Source: Serripes groenlandicus (lineage: Eukaryota; Mollusca; Bivalvia; Cardiida; Cardiidae). Taken from it: a stretch of 64,000 nt of DNA. The notes under the pieces were generated by a model. That model worked only from the letters and a program-made list of their open reading frames with translations. It was not told the DNA's origin and searched no databases. Position 1 is the first letter of the stretch; the number at the start of each line of letters is the position of its first letter. The position numbers and the translations under genes were made by a program. Positions 19,831-31,435 of this stretch are shown here, piece by piece. The stretch spans positions 26,128,859 to 26,192,858 of the forward strand of contig JASEVX010000007.1 of the NCBI GenBank assembly GCA_031761405.1, written 5' to 3'.

Positions 19831-20045
19831 TGATGTGAAGTCTATGAGCAAGCAACCTGAATGTAACCGGTATTCTTACATGTATACTCATGACAATAAA
19901 TGGCTGTATGATAGCTGCAAATATATTTTGGTCCGATTATATCACTTATAACTATTTGTTTTAAAGCATAATAATTCTCTAATGACAGTTTTTGTAATAT
20001 TTCCTGATGATGGATAAACCATGTGTTCATATAAATATAAGTTAC

Positions 20046-20118
20046 AGGAGCGTTTCCACGAGAAAACCAACGCTATGGACTCTGCGTAATGTATCGATCC
20101 AGATCAGCCTGCGCAGTC
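20046..20118. mobile_element. GCGAG-palindrome MITE, terminal fragment
   Basis: CACGAGAAAACCAACGCTAT, GGACTCTGCGTAATGTATCG and CAGCCTGCGCAGTC, after which the similarity stops. Confidence 0.7.
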
Positions 20119-20274
20119 AAATAAAGAATACGTCAATCCGTATTCTAAATAGTTGGTAAGTACTACTTATATATTTCTTATTAATGTAACGACGTGGGAC
20201 GTACCACCGCGATATTCGTACCACTGCAAGTTCGTCCTACTCTTGGAGACTTTACGAAAGTATAATTATTGAAT

Positions 20275-20402
20275 GAATTTAAAACATTGTGACAAAAGGG
20301 GAAATTGCTGATTGTGAGTAATTTCTTTTTTTGTCACAATGTTTTCAAAATTCGTCTGCTACAGAGGAGTCAGAAAGCGTCTATATGTTGGAAAAGGTTG
20401 AT
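20275..20402. mobile_element. TTAA MITE, right half
   Basis: A palindromic centre (AACATTGTGACAAAAGGGGA mirrored by TTTTTTTGTCACAATGTTTT), then TCGTCTGCTACAGAGGAGTC. A stray right end, TGTGGGAATGGGTTAA, follows at about 20543-20558. Confidence 0.65.
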
Positions 20403-20689
20403 TCCTTTCACACTTTCTGGCGACTTCGAATGTATCGAAAGCAGGCGAAATCTAAATACGAACAATTCCATTTAATCCTAGAATTCCATTTTGTTATGCT
20501 TTACTCGAGATAATTTCAAAGTAATCTGCTCCAAATTCGTTGTATGTGGGAATGGGTTAATCAATTCTTCTATAATGCCAGTATGTCAGAAATATCAGTT
20601 TACTTTCAAAAGTTTCGACTGTAAAGTTTTCTTTCACAATTTATTTTAAATTTATACCTGATCTACAACAATTAAAGTTTTGACCACAT

Positions 20690-21640
20690 TATATCCGTCC
20701 GTCGTACATCGTTCGTTCAAATCTTCTTCTCTGAAACTTCTTGTCCGAATTCAACCAATCTTTAAAGACGATACCCTTTTCAACGACCCGGTACACATAT
20801 TTAAAGTCTGTGTAGAACTTTGGTTGTTGCGACATCAGTAAGGGTGAACATGGAAACACTTAAATATTCTTCTCCTCTGCATCCGTTTGTCGAATACCAA
20901 GTTAATTTTGACGAAATGTTCCTGTGGTGAACCTCTACAAAATTTGTTCCAGCCATATTGATTCGCTCAGGCGGCATACATAAAGGGGCAAAATGGTAAA
21001 ACATTGAAATTCTCGCCTGATTTTAAGACTAATTGGTAGAAATGTTTCCCTTGATGACCTTTTACACAAGCCATATCGATTCGCTGAAAGACATAGCTAC
21101 CTGATGACAACCGAAAAGGAGTAAAACTATGTTTTAGCTTCAAATGACATTGTCTCTTATCCACTCGAGTAAAAACAACCAAAATTCACTGGAAAATTCC
21201 TTTGGTGAACCTCTTTCACAATTGTTCAATTGTTCTGTGAGTTACTGGAGCTTCAGGAAGAGAGAGGCAAATGCCTTATTCGTTACAGTTCTTCTCCTCT
21301 TAATCAGTTTGTCGAATTTACTGATATTTAGGTAGTAATGGATAACGCTTTATTTATACGTGCCTTATCACTCAACTAAGTCAATGCATATAGTCAAACA
21401 CATGCGTAAACTTGTCACATATGTATGTGACACTTAATAAAAATTGTTGAAGCACTATTAATTGGTTTTGAATTACATGATAATTGAGCAGAATTGTTCC
21501 TTCTATGACCTTTTTCATAAATCGCCTAAGCTATATTGATTTGTTGACAAACAGAGCTGGAGAGGAAATCAGAAAGTGTTTAAATGGAACTTATAGCTTC
21601 AAACGACATCTCCTTCTAAACCACAGGACTGATAAAAAGC
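20690..21640. repeat. Decayed dispersed repeat of the 58558 type
   Basis: TCCGTCCGTCGTACATCGTT, CTTCTTCTCTGAAACTTC, CAGCCATATTGATTCGCTCA, GGTAGAAATGTTTCCCTTGA and ATTGATTTGTTGACAAAC match, in order and repeatedly, the motifs of the better element at 58558-59474 (CCGTC runs, GTAGAAATGTTC, CCATGTTGATTGGTCG). Small frames inside are not genes. Confidence 0.6.
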
Positions 21641-21855
21641 TTATGTTTTTCCCCGAAGATTCAATGCCTTATTACAAATGTGATTTTTTTAATAATGTAT
21701 TTTGTTTATAGTGCCCACTAATTGCAGTTATATTATCATTTTAATAAAAATTTACCCGATAAAAGCAGTTACATATTTGTATCTTCTATACCATAACTCA
21801 GGTAATCGATTAAGTGCCATCTTAGCCCTGTTGTTATGAAATAGTTTTGGTTTGT

Positions 21856-21960
21856 TTACCCACTTACAACAAATCTGCAGCGAACTACTTTGAAACATCT
21901 AGACAAGAATGAGAAAAAATATATCTATATAATTATAACTAGACATAATAAGTGAAGCGG
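21856..21960. mobile_element. TTAA MITE, left fragment
   Basis: TTTACCCACTTACAACAAAT followed by CTGCAGCGAACTACTTTGAA; the rest has decayed. Confidence 0.55.
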
Positions 21961-22265
21961 AGACATACATACATGCATTCGAAGCGCTGCGGGACAACGA
22001 ACTTCACAATATAAACGATGACTTTAGATTAGCTCATGATTATATCATGCATAACTACTCAGTCTGATCAGGTCTGTACAATTCAAAACATTTTGCAAAC
22101 GTATGCCGCTCACCTTTCTTGATTTTGAAAAAGAAAATAATAACAACCAAAGGTCAGTAGATCACTCCATTGTCATGTTCATTGTAATTGACGGATGCTT
22201 TTGTAATGTAAACGTGTGTAAAGTTTCATTTCAACATAAATTATCATTTCGAAATAGATGTATTC
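21961..22265. other. No recognised feature
   Basis: AT-rich, without a credible frame. Confidence 0.45.
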
Positions 22266-22445
22266 TTAAAAGAGACCAAATTGGTTGAACAAAACCATAC
22301 ATGAGGGTAAAATAGGGTGGATAAACAGAAGTCTTCTTCAAATACCAGATAGACCAGAACACAACATTATCTTTATTCGACAAGTATATGATACAAAATC
22401 AAGAATGTTACACTAAATATACATTTTATACAATTGCCACCTTAA
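22266..22445. repeat. Direct repeat, partner at 24330-24507
   Basis: About 180 bp beginning TTAAAAGAGACCAAATTGG and containing CAAATACCAGATAGACCAGA is repeated 2064 bp further on with few changes. In both places the right edge is the start of a TTAA MITE. Confidence 0.88.
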
Positions 22446-22679
22446 CCCATTACCACATATAACACATCTGCAGCATACGACGTTGAAAACATAGTGACAA
22501 AAACCTGATAAATCTCCATAAAAGATAGCTGATTTGTTAAATAAAGTTGAATACATTGTGGCAAAGGGAGACATTGCTTCATTGCAGATGGCCAACTTTC
22601 GTTAAAAGGGAAAACAATGTTTTCAAAAGTCGTCTGCTGCTTTTGCGTTAAAATGCGTCTGCAGGTGGGAAAGGGCTAA
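22446..22679. mobile_element. TTAA MITE copy
   Basis: TTAACCCATTACCACATATA on the left and GCAGGTGGGAAAGGGCTAA on the right. It carries an inserted or altered piece CAGATGGCCAACTTTCGTTA that also occurs at 26031 and 40309. Confidence 0.75.
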
Positions 22680-23039
22680 GGTCTCTATCATTCACACAAA
22701 CTCATACACTTTCTCTCCCATACGTACTCCCGTTCTCTAATGAGTATGGTGCTACGACTGATAAAGGATAATACCTATAAATATTTAATATATATTGTTA
22801 GAATAACATACCATTAATTTCCGATTCTTAAGAATAGGAAATCAAAAGGATGATATTAACGAACTACTTTGAAAAGTGTGGAATATGCGCATATAACTGA
22901 TTGGTGATTAAATTAAGTGTAGAAGCAATTAAATATAATGGTAAGTGCAAGCTTAATAAAATAGCTAAATTTGATCGGTGCTTTTGTAATTACAACATAA
23001 CACCGCAACACATTTTTGCACACTTGGTTTAACTACTCA
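22680..23039. other. No recognised feature
   Basis: AT-rich, without a credible frame or repeat. Confidence 0.45.
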
Positions 23040-23211
23040 ACTCAACTCAATTGTATTAGGCATTCGGCAAATACACATGCCATTGGCCATAAACAATAGT
23101 TACATGAAAATATGACAATGATAAATAGTTACATTCTATACATACATTAGACAAAATATAAACATATATTATATTGCTGAAAAAGTAATACATTTTTAAT
23201 ATAATTACTAA

Positions 23212-23550
23212 TTAGACTATATTTTCTAAACTTAAATCTCTCATTTCCAAAGCTTCTTTAATACATTTTGCCGTATTGACTTGCGTCTTTTTTCTTTTAG
23301 ATGCCAGCATATTGGTAAATTGGGTAACAGTTGGCCAGGTTATAGAAAGGAGTCTTTTTCTTAAATCATTGAATTTCGGAAAAATGCATAAGAAGTGATA
23401 TTCTGTTTCAATCTGCATTGAATTACAAAGTTTACAAATTCTGTTCGCTCTATCAATATTTTCGAATCGTCCAGTTTCAATTGCAAGTTTATGCGCTGAT
23501 AGTCTAAATTGGCTAAATTTAATCCTAAGGTTTTCATTTTTTAAATTCAT
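23212..23550 (-). pseudogene. LINE ORF2 C-terminal segment
   Basis: An open stretch of 112 codons with FRLSAHKLAIETGRF and the zinc-binding-like CKLCNSMQIETEYHFLC. It is the same domain as the broken copies at 38.3 and 52.6 kb. Confidence 0.8.
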
Positions 23551-23988
23551 TAAATAATTTTCAAATTCAAAACAATTCTTAAACTTAAAGTAATACTCTA
23601 ATCTCGAGCAATTATTTATAGAACTAAGCCATTCTTGAATAAAAGTGTCCCTAATGCGTCTTTGAATGGTTTAAAAACATAAGCTGGATGTATTATCAGA
23701 ATTCATTAAATATGAAAACCCATAATCATCAAGCTTCTGTTTCACTTTATTGAACTAGAAAGAGTTAGAGCGATTTGGTATCATAATCTACTCACCTTAT
23801 ACTGTGTACATTAAACTATCTGTATTATCTTTAATTTTTAACCAATATCTGAGTGATCTTTCGAGAGCTATTATCGTCAAAGGATATCGACCGAGTTCAC
23901 CATAAACAGCGAAGTTCGGGGTTTGTGTTTGGATTCCAAGAATGATTTTGCAAAATTTAATGTGCAGTTTTTCAACAGCCTTTAGACG

Positions 23989-24291
23989 TTATATACCCCA
24001 AACCTCCGCTCCGTATAGTAGAATCGGTGAAACCATTGCATCAAATAAAAGTAATTTTGTTTTAATATCCACTTTAACTTTTTTAAACAAAAACAAAAGA
24101 TTACTCATAGCTCTTAGTGCCTGATCATGCAAAGCACTAACATCATTATGCATTAATCCTGTTTTAGAGAATTCAATCCCCAAGTAACAAAACTGATCCA
24201 CTACTTCTAAAATGTCAGCACCAATAGACCATTCAACATCACAGACTTTCTTTCTTTTTTCAAAAATACAAATTTTACTTTTACCAACATA
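23989..24291 (-). pseudogene. LINE reverse-transcriptase thumb segment
   Basis: The frame contains KSKICIFEKRKK, FCYLGIEF and LLYGAEVWGI, then meets a TAA before continuing in the same frame towards 23800. The apparent N-terminal extension up to 24447 is translation of MITE and repeat DNA. Confidence 0.8.
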
Positions 24292-24332
24292 AAGTCGTCT
24301 GCTGCAGAATTGCCGTACGAGGGAAAGGGTTA
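24292..24332. mobile_element. TTAA MITE, right-end remnant
   Basis: AAAGTCGTCTGCTGCAGAAT followed by TACGAGGGAAAGGGTTAA. Confidence 0.75.
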
Positions 24333-24507
24333 AAAGAGACCAAATTGGTTGAACAAAACCATACATGAGGGTGAAATAGGGTGGATGAACAAAAGTCTTC
24401 TTCAAATACCAGATAGACCAGAACACAACATTATTTTTATTCGACATCTATATGATACAAAATCAAGATTTTTACACTAAATATACATTTTATACAATTG
24501 CCACCTT
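24330..24507. repeat. Direct repeat, partner at 22266-22445
   Basis: See the partner; differences are few (for example GGTGAAATAGGGTGGATGAA here against GGTAAAATAGGGTGGATAAA). Confidence 0.88.
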
Positions 24508-24558
24508 AACCATTTCCCACATACAAGCGTTGCTTGTATTATAGGGTAAATGGGTTGA
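24506..24558. mobile_element. Minimal TTAA MITE (ends only)
   Basis: CTTAACCATTTCCCACATAC leads directly, through the small hairpin ACAAGC-GTT-GCTTGT, into GGGTAAATGGGTTGAA. Almost the whole interior is gone. Confidence 0.55.
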
Positions 24559-24567
24559 ACTTTTTGT

Positions 24568-25110
24568 TTACAATTTCTTTAACGTTTGAGTCCTAGATCT
24601 TTTACCCAACGTTACAATTATCGCATGCATGAAATCCCCAGTGTATTGAAAAACAGTGCCCGAATAGTTGAAGTTATCGACTGATTCAATGCTGTGTATA
24701 ACCGTTATATGTCCATCTTTTATTCTCCTTAAATGCTCCCCTTTTCCTAAATACCATGGTTTTATATGTATCATATGTCTAGATGTATTACAATACTCAA
24801 ATAGATTGTCAATGCAAACAACATTTCAACAGCTTTACGCCTATACAATCATTTACATCGTTATTTGAACTCTTCTTAAAAATCGGAATAATAATGTCCT
24901 CTGTCCATGTATCCGGAAAATAACCCAAGTCTAAAATAGCATCAAATAAATCGCATACATAAAAAGCTTAAATGTCAATTAAAAATATTCTCAGAACCCG
25001 TCGCTTTACTTCTTTTTAAAGACTTTGCAGCTGTTAATGATTCTGTAACAGTAAGACAACAGTGTTATTCTTCTAAACACCGACTCAAACATTCATTGTG
25101 ATAGGAAACC
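24568..25110 (-). mobile_element. LINE reverse-transcriptase remnant spanning the left edge of the tandem duplication
   Basis: Minus-strand pieces: from about 25030 KSKATGSENIF-like sequence, then across 24931 without a break into GYFPDTWTEDIIIPIFKK (about 24930-24873), then a deletion of the palm, then NLFEYCNTSRH and VDNFNYSGTVFQYTGDF (24860-24640). The coding continuity across 24931 shows that the outer left edge of the duplication is original sequence. Confidence 0.75.
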
Positions 25111-25135
25111 CATTTTATTAATTTAAAATGACAAA

Positions 25136-25399
25136 TGAGCCGTCTCTCGAGAAAACCAACATTGTGGACTCTGCGTAATGTATCGACCAGGATAAGCATA
25201 AGTATGCCGCGCAGGCTTACCCTGGCAGACACTTTTCGCCTCCTGTAGATTTTCTGTTTTAGGAATAATTACTCTATACCTCTATCCCCCTAAGACGGAA
25301 TGTGTCGGCCCGGATCAGTATGCACGGACTGTACAGGCTGATCTGGGTCGACACATTACGCAGAGGACATTATGTTGGTTTTTCTCGCGAGACGGCTCA
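25136..25399. mobile_element. GCGAG-palindrome MITE, full copy
   Basis: The best-preserved copy: GAGCCGTCTCTCGAGAAAAC on the left against GTTTTTCTCGCGAGACGGCT on the right. Inner arms CTCTGCGTAATGTATCGACC and GGTCGACACATTACGCAGAG also pair. The centre contains TTTTCTGTTTTAGGAATAAT. Non-coding, about 264 bp. Confidence 0.9.
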
Positions 25400-25411
25400 A
25401 ATATGCCCAAT

Positions 25412-25445
25412 CAGGGACGTAGATAAGATCTTCTCTACGTCCCTG
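25412..25445. repeat. Palindrome CAGGGACGTAGA...TCTACGTCCCTG
   Basis: Perfect 12-bp arms around a 10-base loop. The same arms form a near loop-less palindrome at 27893-27919. CAGGG ends would fit hAT-type termini with nothing left between them. Confidence 0.85.
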
Positions 25446-27119
25446 CCAAATAAACCAGAAACATATATCAAGTTTGTTTGATCACGCTGTTTGATTAAAT
25501 AGTGGCGAATGGTCAATAACAGGAACAAAATATTTGAACAATTATCAAGAAAATGTATATAAGATATTTTCCTCTTTGATTGACAGACGAATTAACATAA
25601 TGTGGTCGAGTTATAATAAGTTACTAGAAATAATTGCATCAGTATTACAGTCATTTGAGAGAAAACAAAATATAGAAGTAAATCAGAAATCATTAACGAA
25701 TGTGACGAATTTGCTCAATGTGGGCATTTGGGCAATTTCCCCATTGATTTAATCTTAAGGCTGCAACTGAACCACAGCTAATCTACATAATAATTGGTGT
25801 TCCTTTTGTAAAAATGTTTCTAAACACATATTGCCAAATTTTGAATTAAATTTTCATTTTCAGATTTAAGTAATTCAATAAATTCAATCATACTTGAATG
25901 TTTCAAATAATATTTTTGCTATATAACATTCGAATATCAATAAACATTGGACAATCTTATAAAATGTGCATTTCATCTTCGAGTGTTTTACATTATTAAC
26001 ATTTTCTTTCATTAAAGCGACTGAAATGCAGATGGCCAACTTTCGTTAAAAGGGAAAATTACAATTCAGTTTAATTGAATGTGGTGCATTAAAAGATGAT
26101 CACCGACAGATTACATGACCAAAGAAACGTCGAAATAGTGCTGTTTTTGCTATTGTTTCCATCGCAAACTTTATCCCGTGGCTGACGGGATAAGTATATA
26201 AATATCTGTGTGTTTTCTAAATACTCATATGTGACTTCATGAATCGTAACATGATCGTTTGCGGATGCGCATTAAAAGTAAAACAAGTTCAAATCGGATG
26301 CCATTATATCTCCGTAAGAGAATATCAGCTCTTATTAATAAGCATATCAAAACTGACTTTAACTATGAAGCATACTTGACATAATAAGCAATAGCTAGTA
26401 TCGATATCTGCTGACTCAGATGCGTATTTCGGCACACAGTCTAAGGATTGAAACAGGCAGATATGGACGAAACAGAATTTAACAATCAGACAGAGTTTGT
26501 GTTTATTGTAATGCTAATGAAATTGATGACGAATTTCACTTTATTTTGGAACGTGATATACATCTTCAAAATAGGCAAAAACATATAAACAAGAAATATT
26601 GGAAAACACCAAGAGTATATAAATTGTTTAGTTTGTTAAAATTCAGCAAAGAAAAATGAAGTATTTAATCTATGTGTTTATATTTATAAATGTTATAAAG
26701 AACGAAATGAACATCTTTATAATAATGATTGATCAAATCAAACCATTTCTCTACATAATTTAATTTGATTGATCATCTTGTATGGTTTTTTTTAATTTTA
26801 TATATTTTATTTGTGAATATTTTGATTCGATATTTGTATGTATGTTTATAATCAATACATATGTTAGAAGTACTATATTCTAGGTTCTTGAAAGCGAGCC
26901 GCTTTTGAGAGACATAAACGCCATATGTCAAAGCAAGCGAATCTAGGTGACCAATCAGACATAAAAAACATAATCGGAGCCGACAGCTTAGTTGCCAAAT
27001 GCCTAATTGACATGCTGGTGTGTTCCCATGCTGGGGACTTTCGCTATTTTGCTTTCACGGTCATTTCACTGATCACGTGATAGTTGTAAAGTGGCCGTAT
27101 GACGGAATACTCGGTTTGT

Positions 27120-27350
27120 AAATAGGAATAGAATAGAATAGAATTTTATTAACGTATACATATAAATGTATCTTGTTACATACAAAACATTTTTACATAA
27201 TATTTAACATCATGTGATAAACAATACAAACTGACAAGTTCAAAGGAGAATGAACAGAAATTTTAAATTTCATAAATATAGCTTAATAATAACACAGTTT
27301 ATGCTAATATTGGCATGAAAAAATAGTTATTATTGAAAAATATAAAAAAA
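27120..27350 (-). repeat. Tailed dispersed repeat (GAATA tail)
   Basis: A run of GAATAGAATAGAATAGAATT leads into ATTAACGTATACATATAAAT. The next 210 bp recur at 41417 (duplicate) and, more diverged, at 57497-57712 upstream of the GPCR. The short-unit tail suggests the 3' end of a LINE read on the minus strand. Confidence 0.7.
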
Positions 27351-27892
27351 ATATGATATAATAGGAAATCCTTCGTCGGAAGGACGAAACTGACCCCTGT
27401 TACTTTTATTCATAGAATCAATAATATACATTTAAGGGCTATATCGAGTCGTATTTGATTTATGCAATTTTGGTCACCTGGACTTCAGTCGCTTTAAAGG
27501 TACTTCGTTTGCTTTGTGCCATCTTCCAGCTGCAACTTCTAGTATATGTGCAGAAACACGAACTCCTCGAAGAGCGATTCTTAATTTATGTTAATTGAAA
27601 GTTTATATTGTAATATTTAAGTTTTCCTTAAACGAAAGCATTTTAAATAAGTGACCTTACTTAACCCCAGTATTTGTTTGCGAAACTTAAAATTAATATT
27701 TTCTACCTTACTGCCTTAATTATACTACATACCCCACACCCTTAATTAAAGGGGCTGAACTTCATATGATAAGATAGCGAGAAAAAAAGAAAATTGTTAA
27801 AAATTGCTATTACCTTGATGTTTTTGCATGTAAGGCATTGAGATTTGTTGACTGATGTACTGTAGATTGTTCGTAGTTTTGCTTTGTAAAAT

Positions 27893-27919
27893 CAGGGACG
27901 TAGATAATCTACGTCCCTG
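27893..27919. repeat. 27-bp perfect palindrome
   Basis: CAGGGACGTAGAT, one A, then ATCTACGTCCCTG: 13-bp arms. It may be a transposon reduced to its two ends. Confidence 0.88.
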
Positions 27920-29520
27920 GTAAAACCTACAGGGTATGCATATCTAGTAAATCTAAAAATATCGCTGTACATTTATCACGTGTTCTTTACAATTGAGAGT
28001 GAAATTCGTGCACATGCGCATTATCGAATGACGCTGTAAACATGAAAGATGCATCAGATATAATTATAAATTAATTGTTCTTTTTAAACTAAAACAACAA
28101 ACGGTCCTGGATTGATGCAAACAATGAACAATAACGAAGATGCTTACTTCTTCGATCCTCTACGAAAATGACGACGCCATTTTCTGTTGATAGCTTGAAT
28201 TTGATGACATGACTTGATCGCATGACCAGCCAGGTGCTCGCAAGAGGGAATTCCATGGCATTTTTAAACGGGAAAACACGGATCGGACGGTTTTTTCAAG
28301 TAAGCTAGCATGAAATAGTGGACATCTACGACCTTCTACAGCTTTCCATTACATATATATTGACAATTTTAAGATTAATTTGAATAAGTTTCAGATATAA
28401 CGATTTGGGAACCATATGGAGTTCAGCACCTTTAATATGAAATTGGTTCTAAAAGCTTATAAAACGAATCAATTTGTTTGGAAATTGATATACTAGAGAG
28501 TTTCGCTATATACGAGAAACTTCGACAATACAATGCCTCAAATGTTGTATTAAAAGACCCCCTTGCTGTAAAAGTAACGCCAATATACTTGAAAATATTA
28601 ACGACTTCGAGACAATCCTCTTTATAATTGTTTATTTTTTATCTTTTTATTATTTTTATTATTTTTCCATTACATCTTTTTAACATAACATTAACTATAT
28701 TTAGACACTATATTTAGACATTAATCATTATAGCTCAAAGTCAAATAAAACAAACATAGTAACATACAGTGGAAATTGGCATGTACTATATTTACATGTA
28801 TACACAACATTAAAGGTATAGACGTTTGGTAAGAGCACATCAAGAGTCATGGCCATGCTTATTTGTTTTATGGTGCATAAGTACTCTTATTTAACAGCAT
28901 GGGGCATTTGATTTTGAAAACATTTGGTTTTTACGACATACATTAGCACCTATAATACCTTGTTTGATTTTAAGTATAAAATTAATAGATACATGTATAC
29001 TAATAAGTCACATGATTGGAATCAACGAAAGATTCACCTTGAAAGATTTGCAGTCACTTTTGAATGTGTTTACAATACAATCTTTCCTTTTGCGAGGGTA
29101 AAATGCATCCTTTCGAAAGTAAAGAGCCGCGATGCCCATGCGAAAGAAAAACCTAACACATCGTTGTTTAGAATGTCTTTTAGTCATGTAGTTGCTTTAA
29201 ATACTAACGAGTATGACAAAGTCCTTTATTGAAACGAAATATAAAGGATCCATGTCATAGAAAGATGAATATATTTTGCATTGAGTGACACATTAAAGCA
29301 TTATTGTCATGAATTCATGAATGAGCGAATGAACGGTTGAGTATATAAACAATTAGTTAATCAACCAATCAGTCACTCAACCACCCACTCAATATTTTAA
29401 CAGATAATTTACAACAGGCGTATTCTCATATACATATATACATTTAAATACTGTACTTTGGAAAACAAAACAATATAAACATTAAAACATAATTTATGGT
29501 TTGAAAACTCTATTATTATC

Positions 29521-30680
29521 TGTGCGGGCCTCTTGGGGGAGAATATGAAGACACGCCTGAATCGGTTTTCTAATTATTTATTCGCCTCTTCCCATTCCAG
29601 TGAAACCATGGGTAAAGTACGATGAACTGAAAAAACGACAATACTGGTCTGAGTTCATATGCAACATATAAGAAATAGATTAGCCCCTGATCAGAAAACT
29701 CTTTAAGGCCCAATGCTCAAAGTAGCTAAACATAACAAGCATATGTCCTGCCAATCTGAGCCCAGAGAAACTAATAAAGTCCAATAAAGAATTTAATCTT
29801 GCTAGAAATACTTAAAACAAGTAATAAATGGGCAGAGTAGTCTGAACAAGCCTAGATCTATACTATAACAGTCATCGCAAATCAAGGTAAACAGTGACCC
29901 CTGCAATACTAGTAAAACTTTGAAGTAAGCAATATGCTTAATTACCTCTAAATTTAAGTCAGTTGTATAAACATCAACTCAACTGTGTAATCATTCAACA
30001 AGTCAGTTGCATTGACATAACGCCAACCGCATTAAAAGTTTAAACCCAGATATACATGGAAAATGCTTTACATTTATGTGTACGTGTACTTATGTGTACA
30101 CGTACACAAACACAGTTTACATTTATGTGTGCATGTACACTAACATAGCAAACATAGATCTGTGAGCAATAAAGTAAGAACTCTAAGGAAAATCGTCAAC
30201 AATTAGTCACACACACACCATACCTTAATAGACCTAAATCTATATGTGATGCATAAAATCTTATGTTGCGAACTGTAGAACTTGAAACATTGATTTAATT
30301 TTTTGCATTATCAAAGTGAAAGTAGAGCTTGTTTACCATACGATGCAAAGCATCGACGCCAAATCCAGCACAACAAACCTTGAACAACAAATGCAAAAAT
30401 ACGGACAGCGCAGTTGCAAAAACCTGAAACCTTTATCAATCATACTACCGTACCAATTTTATGAAATCCGTCCTATGAAACATGAAATTTGAGTTTTTCT
30501 AGTAAAGATTTCTTCCCCACGACTATGCACAAGGCTTAAACCGGAAACAACAAATCAGCTGTGCGCGCTCCAATCAAATAGCTTGATTTAATCGCGGTAA
30601 ATATAATCTTGCATACACACATTCGTCCCATACAATGTTCACACCAAACAATCTCGTAACCAAGCATTTCTGCGCCTACA
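29521..30680 (-). repeat. BEL/Pao 3' LTR, copy 1 (1160 bp)
   Basis: Matches 37207-38031 except for about 335 extra bases at roughly 29628-29963. Elsewhere I noted only two differences (for example GTGTGCATG against GTGTACATG), so the insertion is young. It contains a 12-bp inverted repeat, GTGTACGTGTAC / GTACACGTACAC, at 30078-30107. Confidence 0.92.
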
Positions 30681-31435
30681 CACCAGCCCCTAATTGTGGA
30701 AATATGCAAATATTGACACAATTATCAATGTCTTAAATATCTTATACAATAAAATCAAACTCATTTTCAACAAACCCTAGCAGGATTACAATAATTTCCA
30801 ATTAAATTGAATTACCTTTACCAAATCTTTAAATAAGATTCCTTGCATGTAAAAGCATATCAAGATGCATTTCAAAAGTATGCAAAGTTCAGTGAAACTA
30901 AAGCAAACCATAGAAACATATCTTAAACATTTTCTGTTTGTCAAATTAATGGCCTAAAACATATAACATAAACTAGTAAAATGTACATTTTCACACATGT
31001 CACATGTCATGTGCTGTCTCCTGTGATTTTGTCATGTAATCTTCAAGTCTTTGTCTGATCAAGAATATTCGCGTCAACACTTGACGATCAAACTCAGTAG
31101 TCGCGACATCCGTTTCATCACGGAATAGCACTCAAATCACAACTCAAATTCATAAATCACAACTCAAAGCCTAGGCTGGTACAAACAAGTAGTCAACAAT
31201 TGCTAATGACCACTTACTACTTCATAATATGTAAACCTTACAGTGAAGTTTAGAAAATCTTGTAATTACATTTTGTAATAATGAAGTTATTAATTTTCAA
31301 ACAAATTGAACAAATATAAACAAATGTACCAGCATAAGCAGAGCTCACTAAATAGCCTTTCACTTTGAATTTCAAACTCAATAATTGAAGTTTCGCGATA
31401 GCATTAATTTACTGCTCTCAACAAAGAACAGCGAG

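Larger units (their letters stand above)
23040..24291 (-). mobile_element. LINE 3' portion, degraded
   Basis: On the minus strand from 24291: the reverse-transcriptase thumb (ILEVVDQFCYLGIEFSKTG and SPILLYGAEVWGI), a stop at the end of that segment, KFCKIILGIQTQTPNFAVYG and ALERSLRYWLKI, then a C-terminal region with RICKLCNSMQIETEYHFLC. These are the usual 3' landmarks of one bivalve LINE type. The 5' side is cut at a MITE remnant (24292). The 3' end carries a TTGAG-rich tail near 23040. Confidence 0.85.
25400..29515. other. Long gene-free stretch of copy 1
   Basis: It contains two palindromes (25412-25445 and 27893-27919), a tailed repeat (27120-27350) and T-rich runs near 28630. Open frames at 25534-25752 and 28924-29232 begin without ATG and resemble nothing I know. 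They are kept in both copies only because the DNA is duplicated. Confidence 0.6.

Noticed and set aside
25534..25752. 72-codon gene kept in both duplication copies (also 39813-40031)
   Set aside because: Identity reflects the recent DNA duplication; no ATG start and no protein resemblance.
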